Of a DNA stretch of 64,000 nt, positions 39,504 to 49,852 are shown in pieces. The stretch covers positions 37,592 to 101,591 of the forward strand of contig JALQPE010000132.1 of assembly GCA_030407315.1 (NCBI GenBank), read 5' to 3'. Numbering within the stretch: position 1 is the first letter of the stretch; each line of letters begins with the position of its first letter. This DNA comes from Asparagopsis taxiformis. Taxonomy: Eukaryota > Rhodophyta > Florideophyceae > Bonnemaisoniales > Bonnemaisoniaceae. Under the pieces are notes generated by a model that had not been told where the DNA came from, did not search any database, and worked only from the letters and a program-made list of their open reading frames with translations. A program made the position numbers and the translations under genes.

Positions 39504-40495
39504 TGACGGGGAGTGAGGTGTCGCACTCCCGTCAGGAGGTGGAGCGATTACGCTACTCGGTGGACATCTCACCACAACCACCTCCGCAGGAAAAGGCTGC
39601 AACTCCCTCTAGGGACCAAAGTCTTTTCCAGACACCAACCCCTTCGGGTTCCCCCACAGGGACTCGAACCTCAAGGCCGAAAGCCTCATGCCTGCTTAAG
39701 GCCGCCCATTACGTAGTAATGGGTTCCATCGGACTCGATCCGTCAATTCTCACGCCCATGCGTATGGTGATGGACACCGGGTCCGGACCATCGGTCATCC
39801 ATGAAAGGAGCTTACCCCACAATTGGGAACAATTCCAAGTCCCTACGGGGAAAGTTCCGCAACTGGCCGATGCTAACGGCAATCCTCTTCGGATAAAAGG
39901 CAAGATAATACTGTCCTTACAGTTAGGCCACAAGTCCTTTGAGGAAGAATTCTTCGTCGCGCCTAAGTTGGCCGTACCCCTCATCTTGGGAACTGGGGCA
40001 ATGAATACCCACGTAGACGCAATTAGGTGCCGGGCCCAACGAATTGATATTCACGACGGCGGGTCGATAGCTATCCTAGTGATGTCGCCTACGCGTAAAA
40101 CATCCCCCACCCTTTCGTGCTACGTGGATGCCTCGCGACCCTCTAATGGGATTAACTTAGACCGCCAGCCTCATGGCATTCGATTGTCACAAAGTGTGAA
40201 TGTTCCTCCGCGGAGTCAAGTAACAACTACTGTTGTATGCGCCGGTGGCGGCTTGAGTATACTCTCACCGAGAGATCGGATCCTTCACCGACATCGTGTC
40301 TCTATCCCGAATGGGGTTGCGGAAGTCATCCCGCGACAGGAATTCCTGACTATTTTAACTAACTTCGGTACATCCGACAAGTACCTCCCTAAAGGGACCA
40401 TTATAGGCTATGCCCTCGGGCACCCGAACGGCCAATGCGCCCCATGGCTCCCAGCCGTTCTACCCCTTCCTCCCAAGAGGCCTCCACTATGGTGA
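39503..40495 (+). CDS. Protease frame of Ty3 element B
   Basis: 330 codons. The ATG overlaps the gag stop as TAATG (39501-39505), a layout used for termination-reinitiation; a -1 shift from the restored gag frame would also reach it. The retropepsin motif VMDTGSGPSVIHE lies near residue 90, with a second conserved stretch PLILGTGAMNTHVDAIRCR. The frame ends at TGA 40495 and overlaps the RT frame, which is again -1. In element A protease and RT are one frame, so a one-base loss here is possible. Confidence 0.8.
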   Translation: MTGSEVSHSRQEVERLRYSVDISPQPPPQEKAATPSRDQSLFQTPTPSGSPTGTRTSRPKASCLLKAAHYVVMGSIGLDPSILTPMRMVMDTGSGPSVIHERSLPHNWEQFQVPTGKVPQLADANGNPLRIKGKIILSLQLGHKSFEEEFFVAPKLAVPLILGTGAMNTHVDAIRCRAQRIDIHDGGSIAILVMSPTRKTSPTLSCYVDASRPSNGINLDRQPHGIRLSQSVNVPPRSQVTTTVVCAGGGLSILSPRDRILHRHRVSIPNGVAEVIPRQEFLTILTNFGTSDKYLPKGTIIGYALGHPNGQCAPWLPAVLPLPPKRPPLW

Positions 40496-43400
40496 CTACT
40501 CTCCATCAGGAGCAAGAGGCCGAGGCCACCCAACCATCAAGCTGGAAGCAAGAAGTCTCTCTAGACCACCTTGGTCAAATCCCGTTGAGGGAACGCATCC
40601 TTAGCATGCTATCTCGACACGAGTCTATGTGGGATGGATCCCTAGGGGACATCCGCGCTACGGAACACCGAATCGACATAGTCGAAGGGAGCAAGCCTAG
40701 ACGGCAACAACCCTACCGGATGGGACCCGCTCGCCGAGAGATTGCCCGTAAGGAAATAACCAGCATGCTGGAAAAAGGAGTGATCGAACCGTCGACCTCC
40801 GAATGGGCTAGCCCAGTGGTTCTTGTCCCGAAGAAGGATGGTAAATTACGCTTTTGCGTCGACTATAGGGGTCTTAACGACATCACTGTCAATGATGTGT
40901 ACCCCCTTCCACGAATGGATGATTGTATTGACTCCCTCGGAGATGCTCAAGTATTCACCACATTGGATTGTAATTCTGGCTATTGGCAGATCCCTGTTGC
41001 ACAGGACGACCGTGACAAAACGGCATTCACCTCCCACTTGGGGACATATCGCTTTAAGCGTTTGCCTTTTGGCTTAAAGAATGCTCCGGCAACGTTTCAG
41101 CGTGCCATCGACATTATTCTTAGCAGTGTTCGCTGGCAGACCTGTCTGATTTACTTAGACGATGTGATCGTATTCTCTCGGGACGAGGCCGAACATCTCC
41201 ACCATGTGGACCAAGTACTCTCCCTCCTACGGGAAGCAGGTGTCACCCTGAAGTTGACAAAGTGTCATTTCTTCGAAAAGAAGGTTGACTACCTGGGGCA
41301 TGTCGTGATGCCAGGAAAGCTAGCTGTTGCACAGAACGCCACTTCGGCTATCGCTGACGCGATCTTTCCGCAAACGCCTACGCAAATGCGATCCTTCCTC
41401 GGAAGCTGTGGCGTCTTTCGACGATTCATCAAAGGGTATGCCGCAATTGCGCACCCCTTGAACGAAATGCTGACCAAAGACAGCCTCCCTAAATTCGGGA
41501 AAGAACCTCCTACCGAGGACCAACGACGCGCGTTCAACGCTCTCAAGGAGGTCATGACCAAGCCGCCGATACTGGCTCTACCCAAGTTGGGTCAACCCTA
41601 CACCGTAGACACGGACGCTTCCGCATACCAAATAGGATGCGCTCTGCTTCAGCAGCAAGGGGAAGAGAACGATCTCAAGCCAATTGGCTATTGGTCGCGG
41701 ACCTTGACTAAACCTGAAAGAGGTTACTCCCCTACGGAGCGTGAATGTCTAGCCGTCGTATGGGCTGTCACTATCCTACGTCCATACTTGGAGCAAACAA
41801 AGTTTGTAGTCCGGACGGACCATAACGCACTGCGTTGGCTCATGAATATCAACGACCCTTCAGGGAGACTCTGCCGTTGGCGCCTCCGACTTGCGGAATT
41901 TGACTATCAAATAGTCTACCGACCCGGTCGGGTTCACCAACTACCAGACGCCCTTTCGCGTGTTGAAACTAACGGCGAGACGCCCGTCACTATTGACGAT
42001 GAAATACCAACTCTGTTGGCCACGCACGCACCGCAAGGTGAAACATCCTTGGATGATGATACTGATGTTTGGTTCTACGACCTTTCTCTAGCAAGAGACC
42101 ACGCCAAGGAGGCGCCTAAACGCATCGGTACACCCGTCTTAACAACCCACTCGCAAACGGAAAGCTTCAGCCCGATAACTCTCCAAGAGTGGCTCGAGGA
42201 GCAACGAACGGACGACTTCTGTCAACAGGCTCTGGCCTCTCAGAAGTCTGACTCGCTCTTCTTCGAAGACGAAGATGGTGTCCTTTGTAGGAAGTCCAAA
42301 CTGGATGGGTCATCACAAATCGTAGTACCTAAAGCCTTGCGGCTACGTCTATTGACGATGTGCCACCACGGCATATTGGCAGGACATCCTGGTCAGAACC
42401 GCATGTACGACACGATGCGCCTATCTTACTACTGGCCTGCAATGGCTGCGGACATAACCGGAACGGTTGAACGCTGTTCAGCGTGTGCGAGAAACCGATT
42501 ACGGTTGCGCAAACATGCGAGTACCCTCCAGCTGTTCCCAGCTACCACACCATTGGATGACGTTGCAATTGACCTCCTCGGTCCTCTACCTCGTACCAAG
42601 AAAGGTAACGTGCACCTACTGGTGATTTCATGTCGCTTCTCCAAGCTCACCCAAGTGGTGCCCCTGCGAAGCATTACGGCTTACCATGTGGCAGTAGCCT
42701 TTTGTACACATTGGGTGTTTAAGTATGGTCCTCCACGGACATTACTATCCGATAACGGTCCGCAATTTGCGTCGAAGTTCTTCCAGGCTGTCTGCCTCCA
42801 GTTAGGAACGAAGAACGTCTTCACGACGGCATACCATCCCCAGACAAATGGGCAAGTCGAACGGTATAACCGTACTCTATTGAGCATGCTACGTAATTAC
42901 GTCAATGATAACCAGGACGACTGGGATGTCTACGCATCAGCGTTAACCTATGCGTACAACACGCACGTACATCGCACAACGGGAACTACACCCTTCGACC
43001 TCATACTAAGCCGACCTCCACCGCCATATGCGACACACCATTCGGTGAAAAGGAGGGCAACGCCAGACGCGTTCACGAAGCAAGACTTCTTACGCCGTAT
43101 TACGGATACCATTGATATGGCAGGTAAACGCCTTCACAGCGCGCAAGCACGCTACAAGCGTAACTTCGACCGATCAATCCGGAAGTCTAGACGACTCATC
43201 ACTACTGATGATTACGTTTATCTGGATAACCCAGAAGTCCGTGAACGGAACAAGCTAACCCCAATAGCTCAAGGCCCCTATAGGGTTATCCGGGCCGGAA
43301 GGCAAACAGTTTACATCGACCGAGAGGGTATCACCGAAAAGGTTAGCCTCGACAGAGTTGCACTCGCCCCCCGGCCGAACGAACAACCATCCCCAAGGAC

Positions 43401-44532
43401 ACAACCTTCCGCTAGCGCGCCACAAACACCACCATTAGGTATTAACGCACCATCGTCAAACACGAGGTACCACCAACCACCGAGCGACGGTCAACAATAC
43501 GCACAAAGCGAATCACCTCCACTAAGTCCTACTCAGGAACTACCCACCACGGGTCATCCACCGCTTTCGCAGCAACCTACAACTAGGATAACACCCGAAG
43601 GTAGTGGTTTGGGACAAACCACCCTTCAGGAGGGGGCCCCCGACGCTGTGCGCGTAAGCAAAAATTTTGCAACTCCCTCTCGGGATCAACCTTGTAGTCT
43701 TTCACCCTTTGGTAACTCACCCACAATTGGGAACGACGCACACGACCCAAGTCGTTCACCCATGCACCAGGTGCCAACCGACCGCGACCGCATACAACTG
43801 CGAAGAAATCTACGAAGTGGAGAAGCACGCGCTGCCCAGGCAGATGCGGACCAAAGTCGCAACCCTGATAGGGCTCACCCATCGCACAAGCGAACAACGC
43901 GCGAGAGTGGGGCACGCACTGACGCCACAGACTCAGCCCAAATGCATCCAACTCGCGGAAACATGAACAAGCGACGCTTAAGCGATGCACGTCCACAGAC
44001 GCCGACCCCTCCTCAACGAGAGGCAACCCCTTTAGCGGGAACGGAACCGCGCACCGCGAACCTAACAAGACAAGCACCCACCCGGATGGCAAACCCCAAA
44101 CAGGGTCGAAACACTCGCCCAAAGGCGACGGCGAACCCCATAGGGTCATGGGAAACCACTCCCAATGGAGAAGAAGAAAAAGCGCCACTGGGCACCCGAC
44201 CGAACTCGGAACAAGCATCACTCCCTGAAGGGACGAAGGAAACCCCAGAGGGAAGTGGCGACGCCGAACGCGCAACCTCGGATGAGGAGTATCCTATCGA
44301 TGACCTCATCGACTACGTCACTGACGACGATGGGGAACAATGGTTCCTTGTGAAGTGGTATGGCTACCGCAAGCCAACATGGACGCAACGAGCGAATGTT
44401 CCCCCTGAATGGGCATCACGGTACTTCCGTCGTACGCAACACCGCAAGGGTGACAGGCCACCGCGCCGAACGCGCACGCGCACACCCAGACGTGGGAAGA
44501 AGTCGCATAACCCCGCAGGGACGAGAACCTAA
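40435..44532 (+). CDS. pol: RT, RNase H, integrase and chromodomain of Ty3 element B
   Basis: 1365 codons. RT: KDGKLRFCVDYRGLND, FTTLDCNSGYWQIPV, catalytic YLDDVIVFS near residue 240. RNase H: YTVDTDASAYQIGCALL near 390. Integrase: HHGILAG...CSACARNR zinc finger near 642-690, then D-D-E in AIDLLGP, LLSDNGPQF and NGQVERYN (about 711, 771, 806). Residues 980-1280 are a long Pro/Thr/Arg-rich linker. The C-terminal chromodomain near 1285-1335 reads IDDLIDYV...FLVKWYGYRKPTW. The unusually long linker sets it apart from element A. No stop or break is seen inside the frame. Confidence 0.92.
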   Translation: MRPMAPSRSTPSSQEASTMVTTLHQEQEAEATQPSSWKQEVSLDHLGQIPLRERILSMLSRHESMWDGSLGDIRATEHRIDIVEGSKPRRQQPYRMGPARREIARKEITSMLEKGVIEPSTSEWASPVVLVPKKDGKLRFCVDYRGLNDITVNDVYPLPRMDDCIDSLGDAQVFTTLDCNSGYWQIPVAQDDRDKTAFTSHLGTYRFKRLPFGLKNAPATFQRAIDIILSSVRWQTCLIYLDDVIVFSRDEAEHLHHVDQVLSLLREAGVTLKLTKCHFFEKKVDYLGHVVMPGKLAVAQNATSAIADAIFPQTPTQMRSFLGSCGVFRRFIKGYAAIAHPLNEMLTKDSLPKFGKEPPTEDQRRAFNALKEVMTKPPILALPKLGQPYTVDTDASAYQIGCALLQQQGEENDLKPIGYWSRTLTKPERGYSPTERECLAVVWAVTILRPYLEQTKFVVRTDHNALRWLMNINDPSGRLCRWRLRLAEFDYQIVYRPGRVHQLPDALSRVETNGETPVTIDDEIPTLLATHAPQGETSLDDDTDVWFYDLSLARDHAKEAPKRIGTPVLTTHSQTESFSPITLQEWLEEQRTDDFCQQALASQKSDSLFFEDEDGVLCRKSKLDGSSQIVVPKALRLRLLTMCHHGILAGHPGQNRMYDTMRLSYYWPAMAADITGTVERCSACARNRLRLRKHASTLQLFPATTPLDDVAIDLLGPLPRTKKGNVHLLVISCRFSKLTQVVPLRSITAYHVAVAFCTHWVFKYGPPRTLLSDNGPQFASKFFQAVCLQLGTKNVFTTAYHPQTNGQVERYNRTLLSMLRNYVNDNQDDWDVYASALTYAYNTHVHRTTGTTPFDLILSRPPPPYATHHSVKRRATPDAFTKQDFLRRITDTIDMAGKRLHSAQARYKRNFDRSIRKSRRLITTDDYVYLDNPEVRERNKLTPIAQGPYRVIRAGRQTVYIDREGITEKVSLDRVALAPRPNEQPSPRTQPSASAPQTPPLGINAPSSNTRYHQPPSDGQQYAQSESPPLSPTQELPTTGHPPLSQQPTTRITPEGSGLGQTTLQEGAPDAVRVSKNFATPSRDQPCSLSPFGNSPTIGNDAHDPSRSPMHQVPTDRDRIQLRRNLRSGEARAAQADADQSRNPDRAHPSHKRTTRESGARTDATDSAQMHPTRGNMNKRRLSDARPQTPTPPQREATPLAGTEPRTANLTRQAPTRMANPKQGRNTRPKATANPIGSWETTPNGEEEKAPLGTRPNSEQASLPEGTKETPEGSGDAERATSDEEYPIDDLIDYVTDDDGEQWFLVKWYGYRKPTWTQRANVPPEWASRYFRRTQHRKGDRPPRRTRTRTPRRGKKSHNPAGTRT

Positions 44533-44812
44533 CAAGGTATCCACCGGGTGGAGCTACCGAGCCTCGGAAGGTCAGTCCAGGAAGGGCGCACTTTATCACC
44601 GCCAAACCGGAACCATCGTGGAAATTGAGAATTTTTGGGAAAATGTAAATCTGGCTAACAGGGCTTCTTCAACAAACAATCCATACGTCATCATGATGAT
44701 GCATCTTTAATGTACCTCAGAGGTGCCTCAGGACTACCTGATGAACGAAGGCGCAACGCAAAAGCGTATTCAAACTACCCTTAGAGGTTTGTGCGGAGGC
44801 AATTGCCTGTCC

Positions 44813-47587
44813 CTAGCGACGATAATGGCTCGAAGGCCGAGGCCGCTGGGATGCGGAGGGTGCCGTAGGGGCAAATGCACGCACGTTCGTCGATGGACGA
44901 GGATGACGGGGTGGAACCCTAGCGAAGGTGGGATTACGACGCAAGCCGCGCTGCGGAACAGCACCGCTACCCCGACGTCGGGCAGGCACAGGGCCATGTG
45001 AAGGCGCGACCGCAGGTGCGGGTAACCCAACTCCAGGGACGGACGCGGAACGCGGAGAAACATCTGGCGACTCAGGCGACCCTAGTCGGGCATCCAATTG
45101 CGCAAGCAAAGGATTACGAGCAACAGCGGCACCCTCAGGGGAATGAAGACGAGTGCGCACATTGCGATCGGGAAGACCCTCATCGGGAGACCTGGCACGA
45201 CGACGTGAGTAACCAGGCTGAGCCGCCTCTTCACCACCCTCTTCGGGAATATCGTGCGTGGCTGGAGCCGCTTGCTCCAGCAGACGCCTAGCGTCGTCCA
45301 ATTCGCCTTCCAACTCCCCAATCCGGGTACGCAACTCTGCGGCTTCCAGGCGAGCGGCCTCTATCTCCTTATCCGCCACGCGACGTCGCTCTCGCTCCGC
45401 ACGGAGGCGCTCTCGGGCGGCATTACGCTGCTCGCGTCCCTGCGTATAGCGATTGGCCAACGTGGCGCACGTGAGCGCAAGCGTCTCCAACGCAGAATCC
45501 ACAAGGAAACGGCCATTGGCCGACACGAAGACGGAAGTAACCGTACCATCACCAATCTCATTGGCTAACCGCCGCACCTCCGGGAGTGACATCAACTCCC
45601 GACCGGATAACTCTCCACGTAGGACGTTCACAGCGGGAGGCTGACGCGGAGTACCGTCATCACCGGTTACGGATGGCTCAGAGTCCTTGTCGGACGTTAA
45701 AAACGCCTCCACGGCAGGACCCATCTGGGATGACGGAGCAGCGATAGGCTGAGGGGCTGGCGCGGTAGGCGTGGTATCCATCGGGACCGAACTTTCATAC
45801 AAGTCATTAGAACCACCAGGTGGTAGGGGAGCGACAGGAGCAAAGCTCCTTCCTGCATAAGGAGAGCGACCGCTCGGGCCTCCCATCTCGGAATTCCACC
45901 ACGGACGCGGCACAAATGCCTCGCCGACAGGCTGATACTTGTAAGAATCGGGATCGCCGTCAGAGTAACTGTCAGGCTCCAAGCCGTAATAACCATCTTC
46001 GGTGAATTCACCATCCCTGCGATAAGGAGGCAGCTCCGCGGTCGAACCCTCTCGGTGGTTTAAAACGTTAATACGTAACGCCCTTTTCGGCAAGTCCACC
46101 GTCGTATAGACAACCACCTTCTCCGGTGCCACTCCTGTGATGTTGGTGCTAACCATTTCCTGAGGATAGTCATCACCCCCAAGGGCTACCTTCAATAGGC
46201 GACGCACTACAGTGCCAGGTAACTTCCTGCTGTGGGGGACCACGGCCGACAGCGGCACCTCCGAGAGACCGTACCAGGTACGACTAACTCTGTTGACGAG
46301 TTCCTCTGCCATCACCGGCACGAAACCCCGAGTTTCGACAATCCGAGCCAATTCGATTCCTATTAGGATATCCCTCTCCAACTCGAGGTACGACCGGAGT
46401 CTATTCAACCGCCATGCGGGCGCCTCGCGAAGAGCGGAATGGTGGAAGTACACCAGCGACGGAGGGTCGGCGATAGGCAAACACAGCGGCGGAGATAACT
46501 GCCCTTCCCAAATGGGATCATCCCATAACGGGTCCAACGCTTCCCTCGATACCCTCATGGGTCTAGTGACCGGCTCAACAGAGCTACCATTACGGTGCGC
46601 GAAGACGCGATAGTCATTCGCCGTCACTTGACGCCCCATCATTCGGGAAGTCACCCTAGCGTGAAGTCGCATATGATGCTCATAGTTACCCGTGTCGGGA
46701 CGAGGGGGATACGCGAACCAGCGAGACCGGATCATCGGCAAGTCCTCTACAGTACCTTGGTACGATTCCTCTTGGAACAACCGGCGGTTCATACGTTCAA
46801 CGTAAAGAGCATCCCCAGGATGAAGGAGGAAAGTCCTGTCGCTACAAAGCGTATGAGGGACACGGAAGTGACGCATCGGGCGACTCGAAGGGAGACGGGC
46901 ATACGCCGACCAACATTCATTTTGCACTTGGTGGCTTTGACCCCGGAGGGAACTCATCAAGAGCATGTCGCGACGTAATACGCTTCGCGGACGGTCGGTA
47001 AAATCCCTACGAGGGAGTCGCGCGAACGGGTAGTGTTCCCAGGGAGCGACCAGCTCACGCCTAAACGGCAACGCTTGCGAATCAAACACCATGAGTTCGT
47101 CAGCATTAGCTGGATAAAATTCCCCTGTGAAACGCCAATTGGCAGTGGGCTTCGGCGCCCGAGGAGGGGTATCATGCGATGGGACAGCCGGTGCTGGCGC
47201 GGACGCAACAGCGTAAGGATCAACTGGGGCGGTGCCCGACGGCCTCACGCCTGCCGATGCATTAACGGGAATAGAACCGGTCCCACTCCGGGTAACTCCG
47301 CCAGAAGCGGCGTACGGATCTGTAGCCGACTCGGCAAGCTGAGCATTAGCTCTTTCGGCTTCTGCCTTTTCGGCTTCCGCACGAGCGGCTTCGCGACGCA
47401 ACTCTTCTTCCCTCCGCTTACGAGCGTCCGCCAAAATCTGCTGATTGCGGCGACCATAGTCCTCGTAAGGATTCGCAGAAGCGTCGCGACCAGAAGAGGT
47501 ACGAGCCGCAGTAGCGGAAGGACGAGCCACAGATGGCCGGGACCCTGGCGAAGGCCTAACATCCGACTGCCTCGATGGCTTAGGCAT
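44813..47587 (-). CDS. Antisense ORF of Ty3 element B, unknown function
   Basis: An uninterrupted 924-codon frame on the strand opposite gag-pol, between pol and the 3' LTR, from the ATG at 47587. The N-terminal 150 residues are low-complexity with a charged coiled coil (about 48-80, RKRREEELRREAARAEAEKA). The middle, about residues 155-480, looks globular (NWRFTGEFYPANADELMVFD, RLRSYLELERDILIGIELAR). A second strong coiled coil lies near 730-790 (RERLRAERERRRVADKEIEA), and the tail is low-complexity. No retroviral or host domain is recognised. Antisense extra genes are known from some plant Ty3/Tat elements; no homology is claimed. Confidence 0.65.
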   Translation of the reverse strand: MPKPSRQSDVRPSPGSRPSVARPSATAARTSSGRDASANPYEDYGRRNQQILADARKRREEELRREAARAEAEKAEAERANAQLAESATDPYAASGGVTRSGTGSIPVNASAGVRPSGTAPVDPYAVASAPAPAVPSHDTPPRAPKPTANWRFTGEFYPANADELMVFDSQALPFRRELVAPWEHYPFARLPRRDFTDRPRSVLRRDMLLMSSLRGQSHQVQNECWSAYARLPSSRPMRHFRVPHTLCSDRTFLLHPGDALYVERMNRRLFQEESYQGTVEDLPMIRSRWFAYPPRPDTGNYEHHMRLHARVTSRMMGRQVTANDYRVFAHRNGSSVEPVTRPMRVSREALDPLWDDPIWEGQLSPPLCLPIADPPSLVYFHHSALREAPAWRLNRLRSYLELERDILIGIELARIVETRGFVPVMAEELVNRVSRTWYGLSEVPLSAVVPHSRKLPGTVVRRLLKVALGGDDYPQEMVSTNITGVAPEKVVVYTTVDLPKRALRINVLNHREGSTAELPPYRRDGEFTEDGYYGLEPDSYSDGDPDSYKYQPVGEAFVPRPWWNSEMGGPSGRSPYAGRSFAPVAPLPPGGSNDLYESSVPMDTTPTAPAPQPIAAPSSQMGPAVEAFLTSDKDSEPSVTGDDGTPRQPPAVNVLRGELSGRELMSLPEVRRLANEIGDGTVTSVFVSANGRFLVDSALETLALTCATLANRYTQGREQRNAARERLRAERERRRVADKEIEAARLEAAELRTRIGELEGELDDARRLLEQAAPATHDIPEEGGEEAAQPGYSRRRARSPDEGLPDRNVRTRLHSPEGAAVARNPLLAQLDARLGSPESPDVSPRSASVPGVGLPAPAVAPSHGPVPARRRGSGAVPQRGLRRNPTFARVPPRHPRPSTNVRAFAPTAPSASQRPRPSSHYRR

Positions 47588-48111
47588 AGCGCCCCTTCAG
47601 CAAGGACTTCGATGACCTCTTCGGCAGCGGCCGACTCTGCTCCTTTTGGAGACGGCCCGGTGGCCTTAACAGGTTCGCCTTCACGCGATGGCGGATTGGC
47701 CGATGACGGCTTGGCGGTAGCCACGGGTGTGGACGGCTGCGGGGGAGCAGGGGATTCGGCCGGACCGATGTTGCCACCTTGTGCACTTGCCCTAGCGGGA
47801 GGAACCGACTTATCGGAGCGCGAAGGAGTCCCGACGACTTTGCCAGAAGGCGATGCTGCTTCAGCTGAAGCCTTGGCGGCAGTCGAACGAGTTCGCGTCT
47901 GCGGTGGATCCGCGGAGGCGATCGGCGCACTAGTCGCAGGAGTCGAAGAGGACTTAGCCGGTGTTGGCGTGACCCCAGTGCGGGAAGATGATGCCTGGTG
48001 GCGAGTGGTCGGGCGGCGAACGCTTGAACGCGTGGTTGGACGGTTGGGCGAGCCCATGTTTTCCCCTTCCTCCTCTGAGGACTCGAATTGAATCGGAGCA
48101 CGAGGGGTCAT
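47584..48111 (-). CDS. Upstream antisense frame of element B, Ser/Pro/Ala-rich
   Basis: From the ATG at 48111 (MTPRAPIQFESSEEEGENMG) the frame runs through a low-complexity Ser/Thr/Pro/Ala region to EEVIEVLAEGALCLSHR, where it meets the start of the 924-codon frame in a different frame. It stays open to 47245. It may be a separate small ORF, or the true N-terminus of the antisense protein split by a one- or two-base indel near 47,590. The promoter would lie between 48,112 and the 3' LTR. Confidence 0.4.
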
Positions 48112-48594
48112 CTTAAAGCCAGTAGAGGCGACAGAAGATGCTGCGGAAACCCTTAGCGGGATGAGTGAACAGCTTATTGGCTTAAATCTCCAACGGGAGC
48201 TGGGATGCACGACCCTGGATGGGAATCGCAAGGCGATTGGCCGGGATGACGAATTCGAAGCCTCGAGTTGGCACCGCTCACGCGATCGCGCGGTAAATTA
48301 TCGTGCAGATGGATGCAAAAACCCTTTGAGGGATGACGGAAGGGACACGAATTTTCGTGCACGGTGGACACCGAAGGGGTGAGTACGCTCTTTCGCGTGG
48401 GATCGATAAGAAACCTACAACAGGTGTTGATTCCGATGGGAAACGATCGGTGGAATCCTGGAAGAGACGGATGGACAACACATTTAGTGTGCACGCGCCG
48501 CGCGCGGGAAAATTTTGAATTGCACAATGCAACGGCCACAGCCAAAAATTGTAATTTTTATTTGATCAAATTTTGTCGGGACGACAAATCTCTC

Positions 48595-48603
48595 AGGAGG
48601 GGG
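48595..48603 (+). other. Polypurine tract of element B
   Basis: AGGAGGGGG, three bases before the 3' LTR. Confidence 0.65.
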
Positions 48604-48606
48604 CCA

Positions 48607-49292
48607 TGTCATACCGCCTGGCGGTCCTCTCAACCAGAGTCGTGTCGCTTCCCTATTGGGTGCCCACTTAAGGGATGTGCCAATCACAAGGCACCAGCCG
48701 ACTGGGCGAATTTCCTGTAATTGGGACAAGCGCAAGGCTGTAGACACCCTATCCGGGCCTATCGGCCCCGGCCAAGACCCCACAAGGGGCAAATTTTAAC
48801 TTAAGCTAACCAGCTGTACATTATAATGTAAGCCTAACTGGCAATAACCTCGCGGGTAGGCGAGTGCCGGTAACTGGGCTCTGGTTGGTCAATAACTGGA
48901 TATTTATTCCTAACCACTAACCCTAGCTTACAGTAGACTTAGTATAAAACGGCCACTGGAATAGCCAGTAGGCACGGCTTCTAGAGTAACGTAAACTCAA
49001 GTGGAATTACGACCCACAGGAACAGTGTTCGCATACCTATTGTTCAACCCCTCTCCGGGAAAACCTTAGGGTTAGCCAACAGCTCGACGGATTACGTCAT
49101 CTTGCTCCATTAATACGCCTCTCGCGTGAGCACCCCTTTGTCACACAACCCCCTCCGGGTAACGACACCTTCTCTCTCACGAGACTACCCGCTGGGTACC
49201 TATAAGGTTCATCTGCTCTACCACTTCCTCTACCGAGGCTCGGGACACCTGTCGGGTGGTTTGCCGCTCTAGCGGATTTTCTACCTGCTACA
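48607..49292 (+). repeat. 3' LTR of element B (686 bp)
   Basis: Same ends and length as the 5' LTR, followed by the duplication AGGAT. Confidence 0.95.
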
Positions 49293-49297
49293 AGGAT

Positions 49298-49837
49298 CAG
49301 GTCCCCATAACGACTGCTATTCACCCCCAGATGCGGCTTGACGATCGGGCTCACGCCCTCCCTTAAAAGACCACCTTCCGGACGCGAATACATTTCTCTG
49401 ACACCATCGGCAAGATACGGCAAGAAATCCGTAGTCCCCGCCACCCCTTCAGAGGGCAGCGAAAGAAGCTCCGGCTCCAGCCATACACGCTTATCTGCAG
49501 TCGTGTTGGAGTACCCCTCACCATCGTTGCACACCGCATCGTCCGCACGGAATAAATTCCGGCAAATCGCTGCGTGCGCTTCTCCCCGCAGGTATTGTGC
49601 CGCCGAAGCACGAACGGAGTTGGGCGGGGGTGGATCAATTTCCCCCGCCACGGGCCTATCAGACCCGATACAGACGACTCCTTCCGACAACGCATTGCAT
49701 CCCTGAGTAAGGCCGTGGAAGACGGTTTCCAAAGCTTCTCGCTTTCGCTTGCGCGAACGAGCCCTACCGTCACTACAACGCTTCGGAATCACCGGGAGTA
49801 CGTCCCTCCGATCAGCACATCCACCTACAGGACCCAT
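49298..49837 (-). pseudogene. N-terminal part of the RT frame of the recombinase retroelement
   Basis: From the ATG at 49837 (MGPVGGCADRRDVLPVIPKR) through VWLEPELLSLPSEGVAGTTD to SRYGDLIL, where element B interrupts it. It continues at 36815 with LKLEK. The 7328-8009 remnant has the same junction uninterrupted, confirming the pre-insertion order. The start lies 16 bases past the stop of ORF1. Confidence 0.8.
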
Positions 49838-49852
49838 CCTGTTCTTAAAACG

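Larger units (their letters stand above)
36816..49292 (+). mobile_element. Ty3 chromovirus B with antisense reading frame, complete, 12,477 bp
   Basis: Two 686-bp LTRs (TGTCATACC...CTGCTACA) with one visible difference, flanked by AGGAT at 36811-36815 and 49293-49297. Order: LTR, primer-binding site, gag, protease, RT-RNase H-integrase-chromodomain, then about 4 kb with long antisense frames, polypurine tract, LTR. It is a distinct lineage from element A (low nucleotide similarity) but has the same pol plan. gag has an apparent one-base deletion in its zinc knuckle, so this copy is probably not autonomous. Confidence 0.95.
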
